Shown here in pieces: positions 50,177-57,657 of a DNA stretch of 64,000 bases. Origin of the DNA: Asaia astilbis JCM 15831 (GTDB lineage: Bacteria > Pseudomonadota > Alphaproteobacteria > Acetobacterales > Acetobacteraceae). The stretch is taken from positions 227,080 through 291,079 of the forward strand of contig NZ_BAJT01000001.1 of NCBI RefSeq assembly GCF_000613845.1, written 5' to 3'. The translations under genes were made by a program, and so were the position numbers. The notes beneath the pieces are model-generated. The model was not told the origin of the DNA, did no database searches, and was given only the letters and a program-made list of their open reading frames with translations. Every line of letters begins with the position of its first letter. The stretch's first letter is position 1.

Positions 50177-51781
50177 TCACTCTCGGCCAATCCCCTTTGA
50201 CGTGACATCGCGACTTCGTATCCGGAACGTGACAAAGCTCAAAACGGAAAAGAGCAAAAGACTAACGAAGGCGAAGGCTGTTAAACAAAGAAATCCAGCG
50301 GTGAAAGCTTCGCGTGCGCCCGCAGCAGTAAGCTCCGGAATTTGCTCAAGTGCATTGTCGATATTTCCAGCAGCAAGTGCTTCTGCCGCAGAGTGAATGC
50401 CAAGGCCATTTTCGTGAGATGGGCTATCCTGCGCGAGATGGCGACCGATGCCTCCAACGAGCAAGGCACCCATCAAAGAAATTATGATGGATAGGGTTAT
50501 CAGATTGGCGCTGGTATCAATTTCTGAAGCCATTCCGGCCTGATGCGGATTAACTGATTGCGTAGAAGTATTCGTGATTAGCGTGTTGATCAAGCCTACA
50601 CCAAAGCCCGAAAGAATGCTTCCTGGTAGTAATGAAAAAGTAATCTGAAGAGAGAATATTTCGCCGACCAGCAGAAGCGAGAACCCGAGACCGCTTATCA
50701 ATAACCCAAGGGGGATGATAATCCGAGCCTGCCAACGTAGTGCAAGATATTCGCCAAGAGGTGGTGATAGAATTGCAGGAAGGGTGTAGCTAAGTAATAG
50801 TAAGCTGGCATCAAGGCTGGGAAGTCCTAATCCTAATTTAAGGTATAGTGGAAGGTAGATGATAAAGGGCCAAAAGCTGAAGTTCATGCCGATAGCGCCT
50901 AATATTTCCCCTGAAAAGGCGGGTACCTTAAATAAAGAAAAATCAATTGTTGGGTTTTCTATATGTTTTTGCCTATAGTAAAATGTAGATAGAAATACTG
51001 CAGAAGAAAATACAGAAAATACAGAAAATACAGAAAATATAGAAGTAAATTTTGGGCGTCCGAGGCTTGGGCCTTCTACAACGTAGTATAAAATGATAAA
51101 TATCGCGCTTGCCAGTAGAGACATCCCCACGATGTCGAGGGACCTCGACGACACGCCTTTTGTTTCACGGACGCTTTTTTTTAAGAGGAAGAGGGTTGGC
51201 AGGGCAATCACGGTGTGGATGAGGAACGTCCATCTCCAGTTCGAAAATTCGAGGAGTAAACCGCCAACTATCGGACCGAAACCAAGGCCAGCGCCAAACA
51301 CAGTGCCCCAGGTTCCGAATGCTTGCGAGCGCTTTGCCCCATCTGGAAACTGGCTATTGAGGGTTGCCACGACACATGTGAGCATTGCACCGCCCGCTAT
51401 ACCTTGATTGAGGCGAGCGATGATCAATGATAAGGGGCTCGTTGATAGACCGCAGGCGAGCGACGTGATTCCGAACGCACCGACGGACAAGCAGAGAATA
51501 AAGCGCCTCCCATACCGATCTGCCAGTGATCCTGAGACGTTCAGCACTACGGCACAGCCAATTGTGCAAGAGGCCATGATCCCCTGCATGTCACGTATCG
51601 ACGCTCCAAGAGTTGATTCGAGAGTGGGAAGGATGACCGGGACCGATGATATCTCAAGTCCGAACATGAGAGCCGCAAGACAAACGGAAAACAATGCGAG
51701 CGAGCTTTTGACATCACTGAACATGGCTATTTCCCAATCCGGAGCTTTCTTAAAATAAATGGAAATCTCCATCCAATTCAT
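50177..51781 (-). CDS. DHA2-type MFS drug exporter, AT-rich, probably acquired
   Basis: Up to 534 aa with about fourteen membrane segments, the DHA2 (EmrB/QacA-like) pattern. Start options are ATG 51781, 51772 or 51724 (MFSDVKSSLAL). The MFS loop is GSLADRYGRRFILC. The coding DNA is clearly richer in A+T than its neighbours, as is the upstream region, which suggests horizontal gain. A tandem 9-bp repeat codes (Phe-Ser-Val)3 in a membrane helix. It is flanked by 117-bp direct repeats. Substrate unknown, most likely drugs or other toxic organics. Confidence 0.85.
   Translation of the reverse strand: MNWMEISIYFKKAPDWEIAMFSDVKSSLALFSVCLAALMFGLEISSVPVILPTLESTLGASIRDMQGIMASCTIGCAVVLNVSGSLADRYGRRFILCLSVGAFGITSLACGLSTSPLSLIIARLNQGIAGGAMLTCVVATLNSQFPDGAKRSQAFGTWGTVFGAGLGFGPIVGGLLLEFSNWRWTFLIHTVIALPTLFLLKKSVRETKGVSSRSLDIVGMSLLASAIFIILYYVVEGPSLGRPKFTSIFSVFSVFSVFSSAVFLSTFYYRQKHIENPTIDFSLFKVPAFSGEILGAIGMNFSFWPFIIYLPLYLKLGLGLPSLDASLLLLSYTLPAILSPPLGEYLALRWQARIIIPLGLLISGLGFSLLLVGEIFSLQITFSLLPGSILSGFGVGLINTLITNTSTQSVNPHQAGMASEIDTSANLITLSIIISLMGALLVGGIGRHLAQDSPSHENGLGIHSAAEALAAGNIDNALEQIPELTAAGAREAFTAGFLCLTAFAFVSLLLFSVLSFVTFRIRSRDVTSKGIGRE
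51007..51042 (-). repeat. Tandem 9-bp repeat inside the DHA2 gene
   Basis: AAAATACAG occurs three times in a row (51007-51033), followed by a variant copy AAAATATAG (51034-51042). On the coding strand it reads Phe-Ser-Val units within a membrane helix. Unit gain or loss keeps the frame and changes helix length by three residues. Confidence 0.85.
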
Positions 51782-51827
51782 TGTAAATACAGATTATATT
51801 TAATTATAACTTAGAAAATGAATTTAC

Positions 51828-51849
51828 CGACAATTATATAAAACTGTCG
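51828..51849. promoter_or_regulatory. Inverted repeat in the DHA2 upstream region
   Basis: CGACA (51828-51832) and TGTCG (51845-51849) flank the AT-rich centre ATTATATAAAAC, about 50 bases upstream of the DHA2 start. The spacing fits a TetR/MarR-type operator, but no regulator gene is adjacent. Confidence 0.3.
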
Positions 51850-51864
51850 TGAGAGGCGTGCCAA

Positions 51865-51981
51865 TATCATTATTCGTTGCTCAACCACATGCTGCTTTCG
51901 CAAGTCTGGGTGCAATAGAGTGGTTCAGCGTCTCACAAAGAGGCGCTCCTGGGGCGTAAAGCGTTCAGGCGAACGAGAAGC
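51865..51981. repeat. Direct repeat, right copy (117 bp)
   Basis: Second copy of 49874-49990 with two differences. It carries an orphaned 3' end of the solute-binding gene in front of the intact acyltransferase. It marks the right edge of the inserted DHA2 segment. Confidence 0.9.
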
Positions 51982-53148
51982 ATCTTGTTGCAGGGACGGG
52001 AGATAAAGTGGTCGAGGGCACTCCCCAAGGCGAACGCGGCCACGAGTACCACAGGGTAAAGAATCCATCCGTCTTTTGGGGAGAGGCGCACCCAGTGCGC
52101 GAGTGCGACGATAGGCATGATGACGACATGTGGCTGAGATAGAGTTCGTAGCTTCGTTGGCTCCAGAGGCGGAGCCACCCTGTGCCGCTTCGCGTTGCTG
52201 TCGCCCCCCAGTCCCGAGCGAACGCCCATAAGGTCAAAGCGATGGACGCGTTGAAAAAGAGTGGCGTCGCCCATGAAAAGAGGGACCATACGACAGAGCC
52301 CCAAAATAAGTAGGCGCAAAGTCCGCCTGCGCCGCACCACCCGGCGAAGGCGGTCGATCTTTGGCTGTTTGCCGAGACCGCGGAGCGGAAGAGAAGGCTG
52401 TTACGACGCCTGTCGCAATGGCGCACAGGCCCGGCCCGTAGGCTTTCTCCTGCCAGATTTCCGGAGAGTTCCGCAGGATCCATTCGCACCACGGAGCCGC
52501 CAGAGCAAGCACAAGGGCGCAGGTCAGTAAGCCGCCTCGGTATCGCCCAAGGGTCAGACAGACGAGGGGGAAGGCAAGGTAAAACAGCTTTTCGACCGAA
52601 AGGGACCACAAGACGTCCCAATAGGCAGGAAGATAGCCGGTGCGAGCTTCGTAGACGTTGAGATGCTTGAAGAGGGCGGAGAAGGCAGCTCCGCCAAGGC
52701 TCTGACCGGCAGAGAGCGGAACGAAGCTGGGCACGCGAAGAGCCCCAAGCAGGGAGATGATGACGATCAGGCCGATCAGACAGGGCATGATGCGGGCGAC
52801 ACGTCGGCTGACGAAGTCGTAAAGATCGAGGCGTGCCGGGTTCCCCCAGCGTTGGACCATATGAGTCGTGATGAGAAAGCCGGAAATGACGAAAAACAGG
52901 GTGACACCTTTGGGGCCATCCCAGGTGAGCGCCCTGAGCAGGCGCTGCGGCAGGTAGCGGGAAAGGTCGGTCTCTGTAAGAGGAAATCGCAGCGCCAGGT
53001 GATGGATAACCACCAGTAGAATGGCGATGCCGCGCAAGCAATCGACTCCATTATTGCGTTTAAGGCCGTCGACTGGGAGCGGAGGGGGTAAGGTAGAAGT
53101 CTTCAAAGTGGCATCCCCTCGTAATTCAGTCTCCATTAACAGTTTCAT
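51933..53148 (-). CDS. Acyltransferase-3 family membrane protein (two frame breaks)
   Basis: About 405 aa of the AT3 family, inner-membrane proteins that O-acetylate glycans or other envelope molecules. Visible parts are GVDCLRGIAILLVVIHHLAL (with the catalytic His pair region), FFVISGFLITTHMV and YWDVLWSLSVEKLFYLAFPL, then further membrane helices and the C-terminal RLNALRPRSASL. Breaks are at 52394-52395 (AA, AAA expected) and 52130 (one G short); repair gives YLSHHVVIMPIVALAHWVRL. The last residues lie inside the right 117-bp repeat. The substrate is unknown. Confidence 0.82.
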
Positions 53149-53282
53149 TTTTCAGTCGAAATCAGGGCGACGATACACCCCTCGGTCGTCGATCAAGGCG
53201 ATCCGAAGCTTGAATAATCTGATCTGGGGTTATCTTTCACAAAATTCGTGGTGTTTCTTCAGTGATGAGGCCTGAGTATGAA

Positions 53283-53313
53283 CTTTTCTCGCATCAAGAT
53301 GATGTGAGAAAAG
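53283..53313 (+). promoter_or_regulatory. Hairpin in the leader of the stress-type gene
   Basis: CTTTTCTC-G-CATC (53283-53295) pairs with GATG-T-GAGAAAAG (53301-53313), thirteen pairs with one G-U, loop AAGAT. It lies about 70 bases before the small gene at 53382. Possible RNA thermosensor, transcription pause or operator. Confidence 0.35.
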
Positions 53314-53381
53314 GGATTCGTCATCTGGATCGGTTATCATTCTTTTGTCGATGATTTCTTCACGACAACACGGAGTATAGG

Positions 53382-53806
53382 ATGATGCAGCAGATGATTA
53401 CTGCGGTATTCGACACAGCCCGTCATGCACAAATTGCTGTCGATGACCTTCTGGGATCCGAGATCCCCTCAGCGTCCATTCACCAATATCGTCTGGTCGC
53501 CGGGGCCGAACCGGAAATGGCCATTCAGCCTGAAAATGAGCTGCATCGCCCGATGAGCCCTGGGCGTGGCTTATCAACGATCATCCGCCGCCATCCTCAA
53601 GCCGATCCCGTCAAGTGGCCCTTTATCGGGAGTGTCGATCTCGCAATGAGCCGGTCGTTGTGACGGTCGGGCCGTCGCATGTCCCGAAAAGTAAGGTGAG
53701 GAAGATTCTGACCGATCATGCCCCGTTGGAAATGAGGGGCGTTTCAGAGGGAGGTTCTTATGCGAACACGTCGCTTGAAAAAGAAATTCAGATGGACCCG
53801 GCGTAA
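53382..53806 (+). CDS. Small protein of unknown function, stress-protein-like (one frame break)
   Basis: About 141 aa after repair, starting MMQQMITAVFDTARHAQIAV after CGGAG. The ferredoxin-like pattern (beta-strand, 'FDTARHAQIAVDDLL', second strand) recalls small YflT-like stress or heat-induced proteins, but I am not sure. The frame breaks at 53540 (GAG seen, GAGG expected); repair gives SPDEPWAWLINDHPP and then LYRECRSRNEPVVVTVG. The C-terminus has a Lys/Arg patch. It is followed by a strong hairpin. Confidence 0.6.
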
Positions 53807-53894
53807 TTTGGCCCCTCGGTCTCTTTCCAAATAACGCGTCATCACTCAAGTCCGGCAAGAAAGTCCGACATGGCCTCATGACGCGAAATAAGCC

Positions 53895-53926
53895 AACGCC
53901 CCTGAGAGTTTTTTCTCAGGGGCGTT
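53895..53926. terminator. Strong bidirectional terminator
   Basis: AACGCCCCTGAGA (53895-53907) and TCTCAGGGGCGTT (53914-53926) form a perfect 13-bp stem with a GTTTTT loop. It lies between the small stress-type gene and the purD stop. Confidence 0.8.
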
Positions 53927-53941
53927 GGGTTTGAGGGTTAT

Positions 53942-55198
53942 TCAGAGGCCGATATCGCGTCTGAAGATGCCGTCCGTCCATTCGATAGCGGCCACGCCCT
54001 CATAAGCGCGAGCACGTGCCTGCTCTGCAGTCTCGGCCTTGGCGCAAACGGTCAATACACGGCCTCCCGAAGCCACAAGAACATTTTCGTTAAGGGCTGT
54101 TCCCGCCTGAAAGACAGAGACGCCCGGAACGGCTTCTGCACGGTCGATGCCCCGTATGGCGCTACCCTTGGTCGGGGTGCCGGGATAGCCACTTGCGGCG
54201 AGAACGATCGAGATCGACGCTTCGTCCGTAAAGCGGATCGCGGCGTTGTCGAGCCGTCCTTCGGCGAGGGCTTTCAGGACAGGGAGCAGATCTGAATCGA
54301 GACGGATCAGAAGCGCCTGGGCCTCAGGATCGCCGAAACGCACATTATATTCGATAAGCTTAGGGCCATCCTCTGTCAGCATCAGCCCTGCAAAGATGAT
54401 CCCCCTGAACGGGGTGCCACGACGCACCATTTCGGCCAGCATTGGCCGCACCATGATGTCGAGCGCTTTTTCCTGCGCGTTGCGGTCGAATTGGGGAGGG
54501 GGAGAGATTGCGCCCATGCCTCCGGTATTGGGGCCGGTATCGCCTTCGCCAATGCGCTTATGGTCGCGCGCCGCCCCGATCAGCACCGCGTCGTTGTCCG
54601 AGCAGAAAGCAAAAAGGGATACTTCCTCTCCGACAAGGCATTCTTCGATCACGATGCTCGCCCCGGCTTCGCCGAAGCTGCGATCGGTCAGAATGTCGAT
54701 AATGGCGCTTTCTGCTTCTTCGAGAGACTGGGCGACAATAACGCCCTTACCAGCTGCCAGCCCATCAGCCTTGATAACAATCGGTGCGCCGCGACGGCGG
54801 ACGAAAGCCAGCGCTGCCTCCGGTTCTTCAAAACGCTCCCATCGTGCCGTGGGAATGCCTGCGGCATCGGCCACATCCTTGGTGAAGCTCTTGCTGCCCT
54901 CGAGCGCACTGGCTGCCTGGCTCGGCCCCGCGCAGGCAATTCCGGCTTCGATGCAAAGATCGGTCAGCCCGGCGACAAGCGGTGCCTCAGGGCCTGGGAC
55001 GACAAGATCGATTCGCTGTTCTTTTGCGAAGGCGACGAGTGCGGCAACATCATCGGCGGCGATTGGCAGCAGTGTGCCGAGAGGGGCCATACCCGGATTT
55101 CCGGGCGCAATGTACAGTGCCTCGAGCTCGGGAGAGCGTGAGAGGCAGGCTGCCAGAGCATGTTCGCGTCCGCCTGATCCGACAAGTAACACCCGCAT
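53942..55198 (-). CDS. purD: Phosphoribosylamine-glycine ligase PurD
   Basis: Second step of purine synthesis, an ATP-grasp ligase. The start is chosen at ATG 55198 (MRVLLVGSGGREHALA); an ATG six bases upstream is possible. Motifs are APGNPGMA, VVPGPEAPLVAGL, the ATP-grasp lysine in VIKADGLAAGKGV, MGAISPPP and EYNVRFGDPEAQ. The length is 418 aa. It is divergent from xseA, with a 59-bp gap that must hold both promoters. Confidence 0.95.
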   Translation of the reverse strand: MRVLLVGSGGREHALAACLSRSPELEALYIAPGNPGMAPLGTLLPIAADDVAALVAFAKEQRIDLVVPGPEAPLVAGLTDLCIEAGIACAGPSQAASALEGSKSFTKDVADAAGIPTARWERFEEPEAALAFVRRRGAPIVIKADGLAAGKGVIVAQSLEEAESAIIDILTDRSFGEAGASIVIEECLVGEEVSLFAFCSDNDAVLIGAARDHKRIGEGDTGPNTGGMGAISPPPQFDRNAQEKALDIMVRPMLAEMVRRGTPFRGIIFAGLMLTEDGPKLIEYNVRFGDPEAQALLIRLDSDLLPVLKALAEGRLDNAAIRFTDEASISIVLAASGYPGTPTKGSAIRGIDRAEAVPGVSVFQAGTALNENVLVASGGRVLTVCAKAETAEQARARAYEGVAAIEWTDGIFRRDIGL

Positions 55199-55257
55199 CG
55201 TCATTCTATCCTGTTCTGACTGGTCGTAGCCCGCGTTCCGTAGCATAGACTGCGCTC

Positions 55258-56709
55258 ATGAGCGAAAACGATCAGAGTGCGGGCGGTAACGTCCCTGAAT
55301 ATTCGGTCAGTGAAATTTCGGGCGCCATCAAGCGAACGCTTGAGGGGGGATTTGCCCGTGTGCGCGTGCGCGGCGAAATTACCGAGCTCAAGCGGTACCC
55401 CTCGGGGCATGTCTATCTTTCCCTGAAAGATCAGGGCGGTAAGATTTCTGGCGTTATCTGGCGGGGTTCGGTTTCCCGTCTGGGGATGGCACCGGAGAAC
55501 GGTATTGAGGTGATCGCAACCGGCCGGGTCTCGGCCTATGGCGACCGTTCGAGCTACCAGCTTGTGATCGATCAGATGAGCTTTGCCGGAGAGGGGGCTC
55601 TTCTCGCCAAAATCGAAAAGCTGCGTCAGAAATTATTGGCTGAAGGGCTGTTCGACGCTGAGCGTAAAAAGAAGATCCCGTTCCTGCCGCGGCTGATCGG
55701 TCTTGTGACCTCGAGCCGGGGCGCTGTGCTGCATGATATTCTGACCACGTTGTCGCGTCGCTTTCCCCGCTCGGTCCTCGTCTGGCCGGTCGCCGTGCAG
55801 GGCGAGGGGGCTGCGGCCCAGATCACGGCGGCGATCGAGGGATTTTCCCGCGTTCCTGGCCGTCCCGATTTGATTCCCGATCTCCTGATCGTGGCGCGCG
55901 GGGGCGGGTCGCTCGAAGATCTCATGGCGTTTAACGATGAGACTGTGCTTCGCGCGGTTGCTGCCTGTCCGATCCCGCTTATCTCTGCTGTCGGCCATGA
56001 GACCGATACGACCCTGATCGACTACGTCTCCGATCAGCGCGCGCCCACGCCGACGGCTGCTGCCGAAATGGCAGTGCCGCTGCGTTCGGAGATGGTGGCC
56101 GATCTTGCTCATCGCGGCGCGCGTCTGGCGGGCGCGTTGTCACGCCAGTTGCAGGTCGCCCGTGCACGGGCCGATCAGGTGATAGCGCGACTGCCGGATT
56201 TACCGACATTGCTCGAAACGGCGCGTTTCCGGCTTGATGAGCGCGGTCAGCGTCTGGAGCTGGCTTTGCCCATGGTGGCATCGCGTGCGCGGCAACGCCT
56301 CATGGGGCTGGAAGGGCGTTTACCTTCCGCCGCTCATTTTCTCGGGCAGAAACAGGCGGGGCTCGGCCTTGCAAGTGCCGCGCTTTCCTCAGGGATCAGG
56401 CACCGCATGCAGCGGGAACGGGCTGGTTTTGCCCATGCTCGCCTCGGAACGGAGAGTTTTACGGCGCGGCTGGGCCTCGATCATGCAAGGCTGGCCGGGA
56501 TCGCGGGGCGGCTTGAAGCCGTTTCGCCAGAGGCCGTCTTGGCGCGAGGCTATGCATTGGTGCAGGATAGTCGCGGAAAACCGGTGACGACAGCCTCTGG
56601 ACGGCCTCGTGGCGGAGCGATCTCATTGCGCTTTGCTGACGGCGCCCGTCAGGGACGGCTCGATCCTCTCGGGACGGAACAGGAAGAACAGGGGACACTC
56701 GGGTTATGA
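55258..56709 (+). CDS. xseA: Exodeoxyribonuclease VII large subunit XseA
   Basis: A 483-aa subunit that degrades single-stranded DNA with XseB. The N-terminal OB fold (about 15-115) has FARVRVRGEITELKRYPSGH. The catalytic core includes IGLVTSSRGAVLHDI, ARGGGSLEDLMAFNDE and SAVGHETDTTLIDYVSDQRA, with the PTPTAAAE motif. A long coiled coil and the C-terminal VLARGYALVQD follow. It overlaps the small lipoprotein gene by ATGA. XseB is not in the window. Confidence 0.94.
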   Translation: MSENDQSAGGNVPEYSVSEISGAIKRTLEGGFARVRVRGEITELKRYPSGHVYLSLKDQGGKISGVIWRGSVSRLGMAPENGIEVIATGRVSAYGDRSSYQLVIDQMSFAGEGALLAKIEKLRQKLLAEGLFDAERKKKIPFLPRLIGLVTSSRGAVLHDILTTLSRRFPRSVLVWPVAVQGEGAAAQITAAIEGFSRVPGRPDLIPDLLIVARGGGSLEDLMAFNDETVLRAVAACPIPLISAVGHETDTTLIDYVSDQRAPTPTAAAEMAVPLRSEMVADLAHRGARLAGALSRQLQVARARADQVIARLPDLPTLLETARFRLDERGQRLELALPMVASRARQRLMGLEGRLPSAAHFLGQKQAGLGLASAALSSGIRHRMQRERAGFAHARLGTESFTARLGLDHARLAGIAGRLEAVSPEAVLARGYALVQDSRGKPVTTASGRPRGGAISLRFADGARQGRLDPLGTEQEEQGTLGL

Positions 56710-57071
56710 AGCATTTCTCTCTTGCCGGCTGGAGTGCCGGACTGTTCGCGATCGCTCTGCTTGCAGGATGTTCAGAGCCCAGCCCCTCTCAGTCTGCTGC
56801 CCAGATCTCGCCCCGTCAGCCCTCGCAGGATTTTGCGCCCGGCATGACGGCAGAGACGCCTCCTGCCAATGAAGCGCTCCTGACCAATGACCCCTCCGCG
56901 CCCCAAAGCACGCCGCTCTGCGGTGCCGTGCAGCAGGAGACCAATCGCATGGGGGCGAAGGTCTTCGGTGATGGTCTGGCGTCGGGCAGTGCCTGTCCTC
57001 AGAATGCCTGCTTCGATCCGCTCACCGGCACCTATATCGCCGCGTCGGGGGCACGGAGCGTCTGCCGCTAA
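56706..57071 (+). CDS. Small lipoprotein of unknown function
   Basis: 121 aa with a clear lipobox (ALLAGCS, Cys22). The mature part is Ser/Pro/Gln-rich, then carries four more Cys (LCGAVQQETN, SACPQNACFDP), possibly two disulfides. The start overlaps the xseA stop (ATGA), so it is translationally coupled. No family recognised. Confidence 0.7.
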   Translation: MKHFSLAGWSAGLFAIALLAGCSEPSPSQSAAQISPRQPSQDFAPGMTAETPPANEALLTNDPSAPQSTPLCGAVQQETNRMGAKVFGDGLASGSACPQNACFDPLTGTYIAASGARSVCR

Positions 57072-57082
57072 AGGGTAAACGG

Positions 57083-57538
57083 TTATTCCCTGGTTGCTCT
57101 GACCTGAGGTGCCAAATTTCTGTCAAAGAAGCGCACCAAGGCAGCATTGAACTCCGAGTGGAATAGAACACGATTGAATTCTGGCGCGCTCCGGCAGATC
57201 GGCAGGCTCTCATAGCCTGCCCGGCAAGGGGCCAGAAGATCGAAGTGGCCTGCGAGAGGCACAAGATGGAACTCCGGCTGCTTCGGAAGGCTCTCCCGAA
57301 CCGGCTCGACTGACCTCGGGGTTGGCTCAGCCCATACAGACAATCTCGTATTTCTGCCTTCCCGTTCGTTCATGGCCTGTTTCGCGATGCTCTTGCACGT
57401 CAGGCCGGATGTGACGGCTTTCAGGTGCATCGCTCCTGGTGGGTCGCGCGAAAAGCCGTTGCACGATGGGAAGGAGCTCCGAGGTCCTTGCGTCTTTATC
57501 TGGTCAACGATGTCAGTGTGCCGGTGTCTCGTGCCCAT
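57083..57538 (-). pseudogene. Remnant of an alpha/beta hydrolase (dienelactone-hydrolase-like C-terminus)
   Basis: The last 75 residues look like the C-terminal end of dienelactone-hydrolase-type proteins: KQPEFHLVPLAGHFDLLAPC with the catalytic His, then LPICRSAPEFNRVLFHSEFN and FFDRNLA. The sequence upstream in this frame shows no hydrolase core, nucleophile elbow or good start. It is probably a truncated gene. An unlucky frameshift plus low similarity cannot be excluded. Confidence 0.5.
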
Positions 57539-57596
57539 GTCGTCCGGCTTCGCGACGCTGGATGGCTGAAGGATAATGCCTGAAACTCAGTCATAA

Positions 57597-57627
57597 AAAA
57601 ACGGGGCGGTAGAGGCCGCCCCGTTTT
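57597..57627 (-). terminator. rne terminator
   Basis: ACGGGGCGG (57601-57609) and CCGCCCCGT (57616-57624) pair perfectly, extended by A-T pairs outside. On the reverse strand the stem is followed by a seven-T run, a canonical intrinsic terminator for the leftward rne gene. It can also work on the forward strand. Confidence 0.9.
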
Positions 57628-57657
57628 CTGGTTGTGTTCAATGAAAGGCTGACTGAC

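Noticed and set aside
50145..51864. Insertion sequence or transposon around the DHA2 gene
   Set aside because: No transposase, terminal inverted repeats or short target duplication; the flanks are 117-bp repeats of local genes.
57372..57569. 65-aa forward frame between the lipoprotein gene and rne
   Set aside because: It lies opposite the hydrolase-like remnant and shows no coding features of its own.
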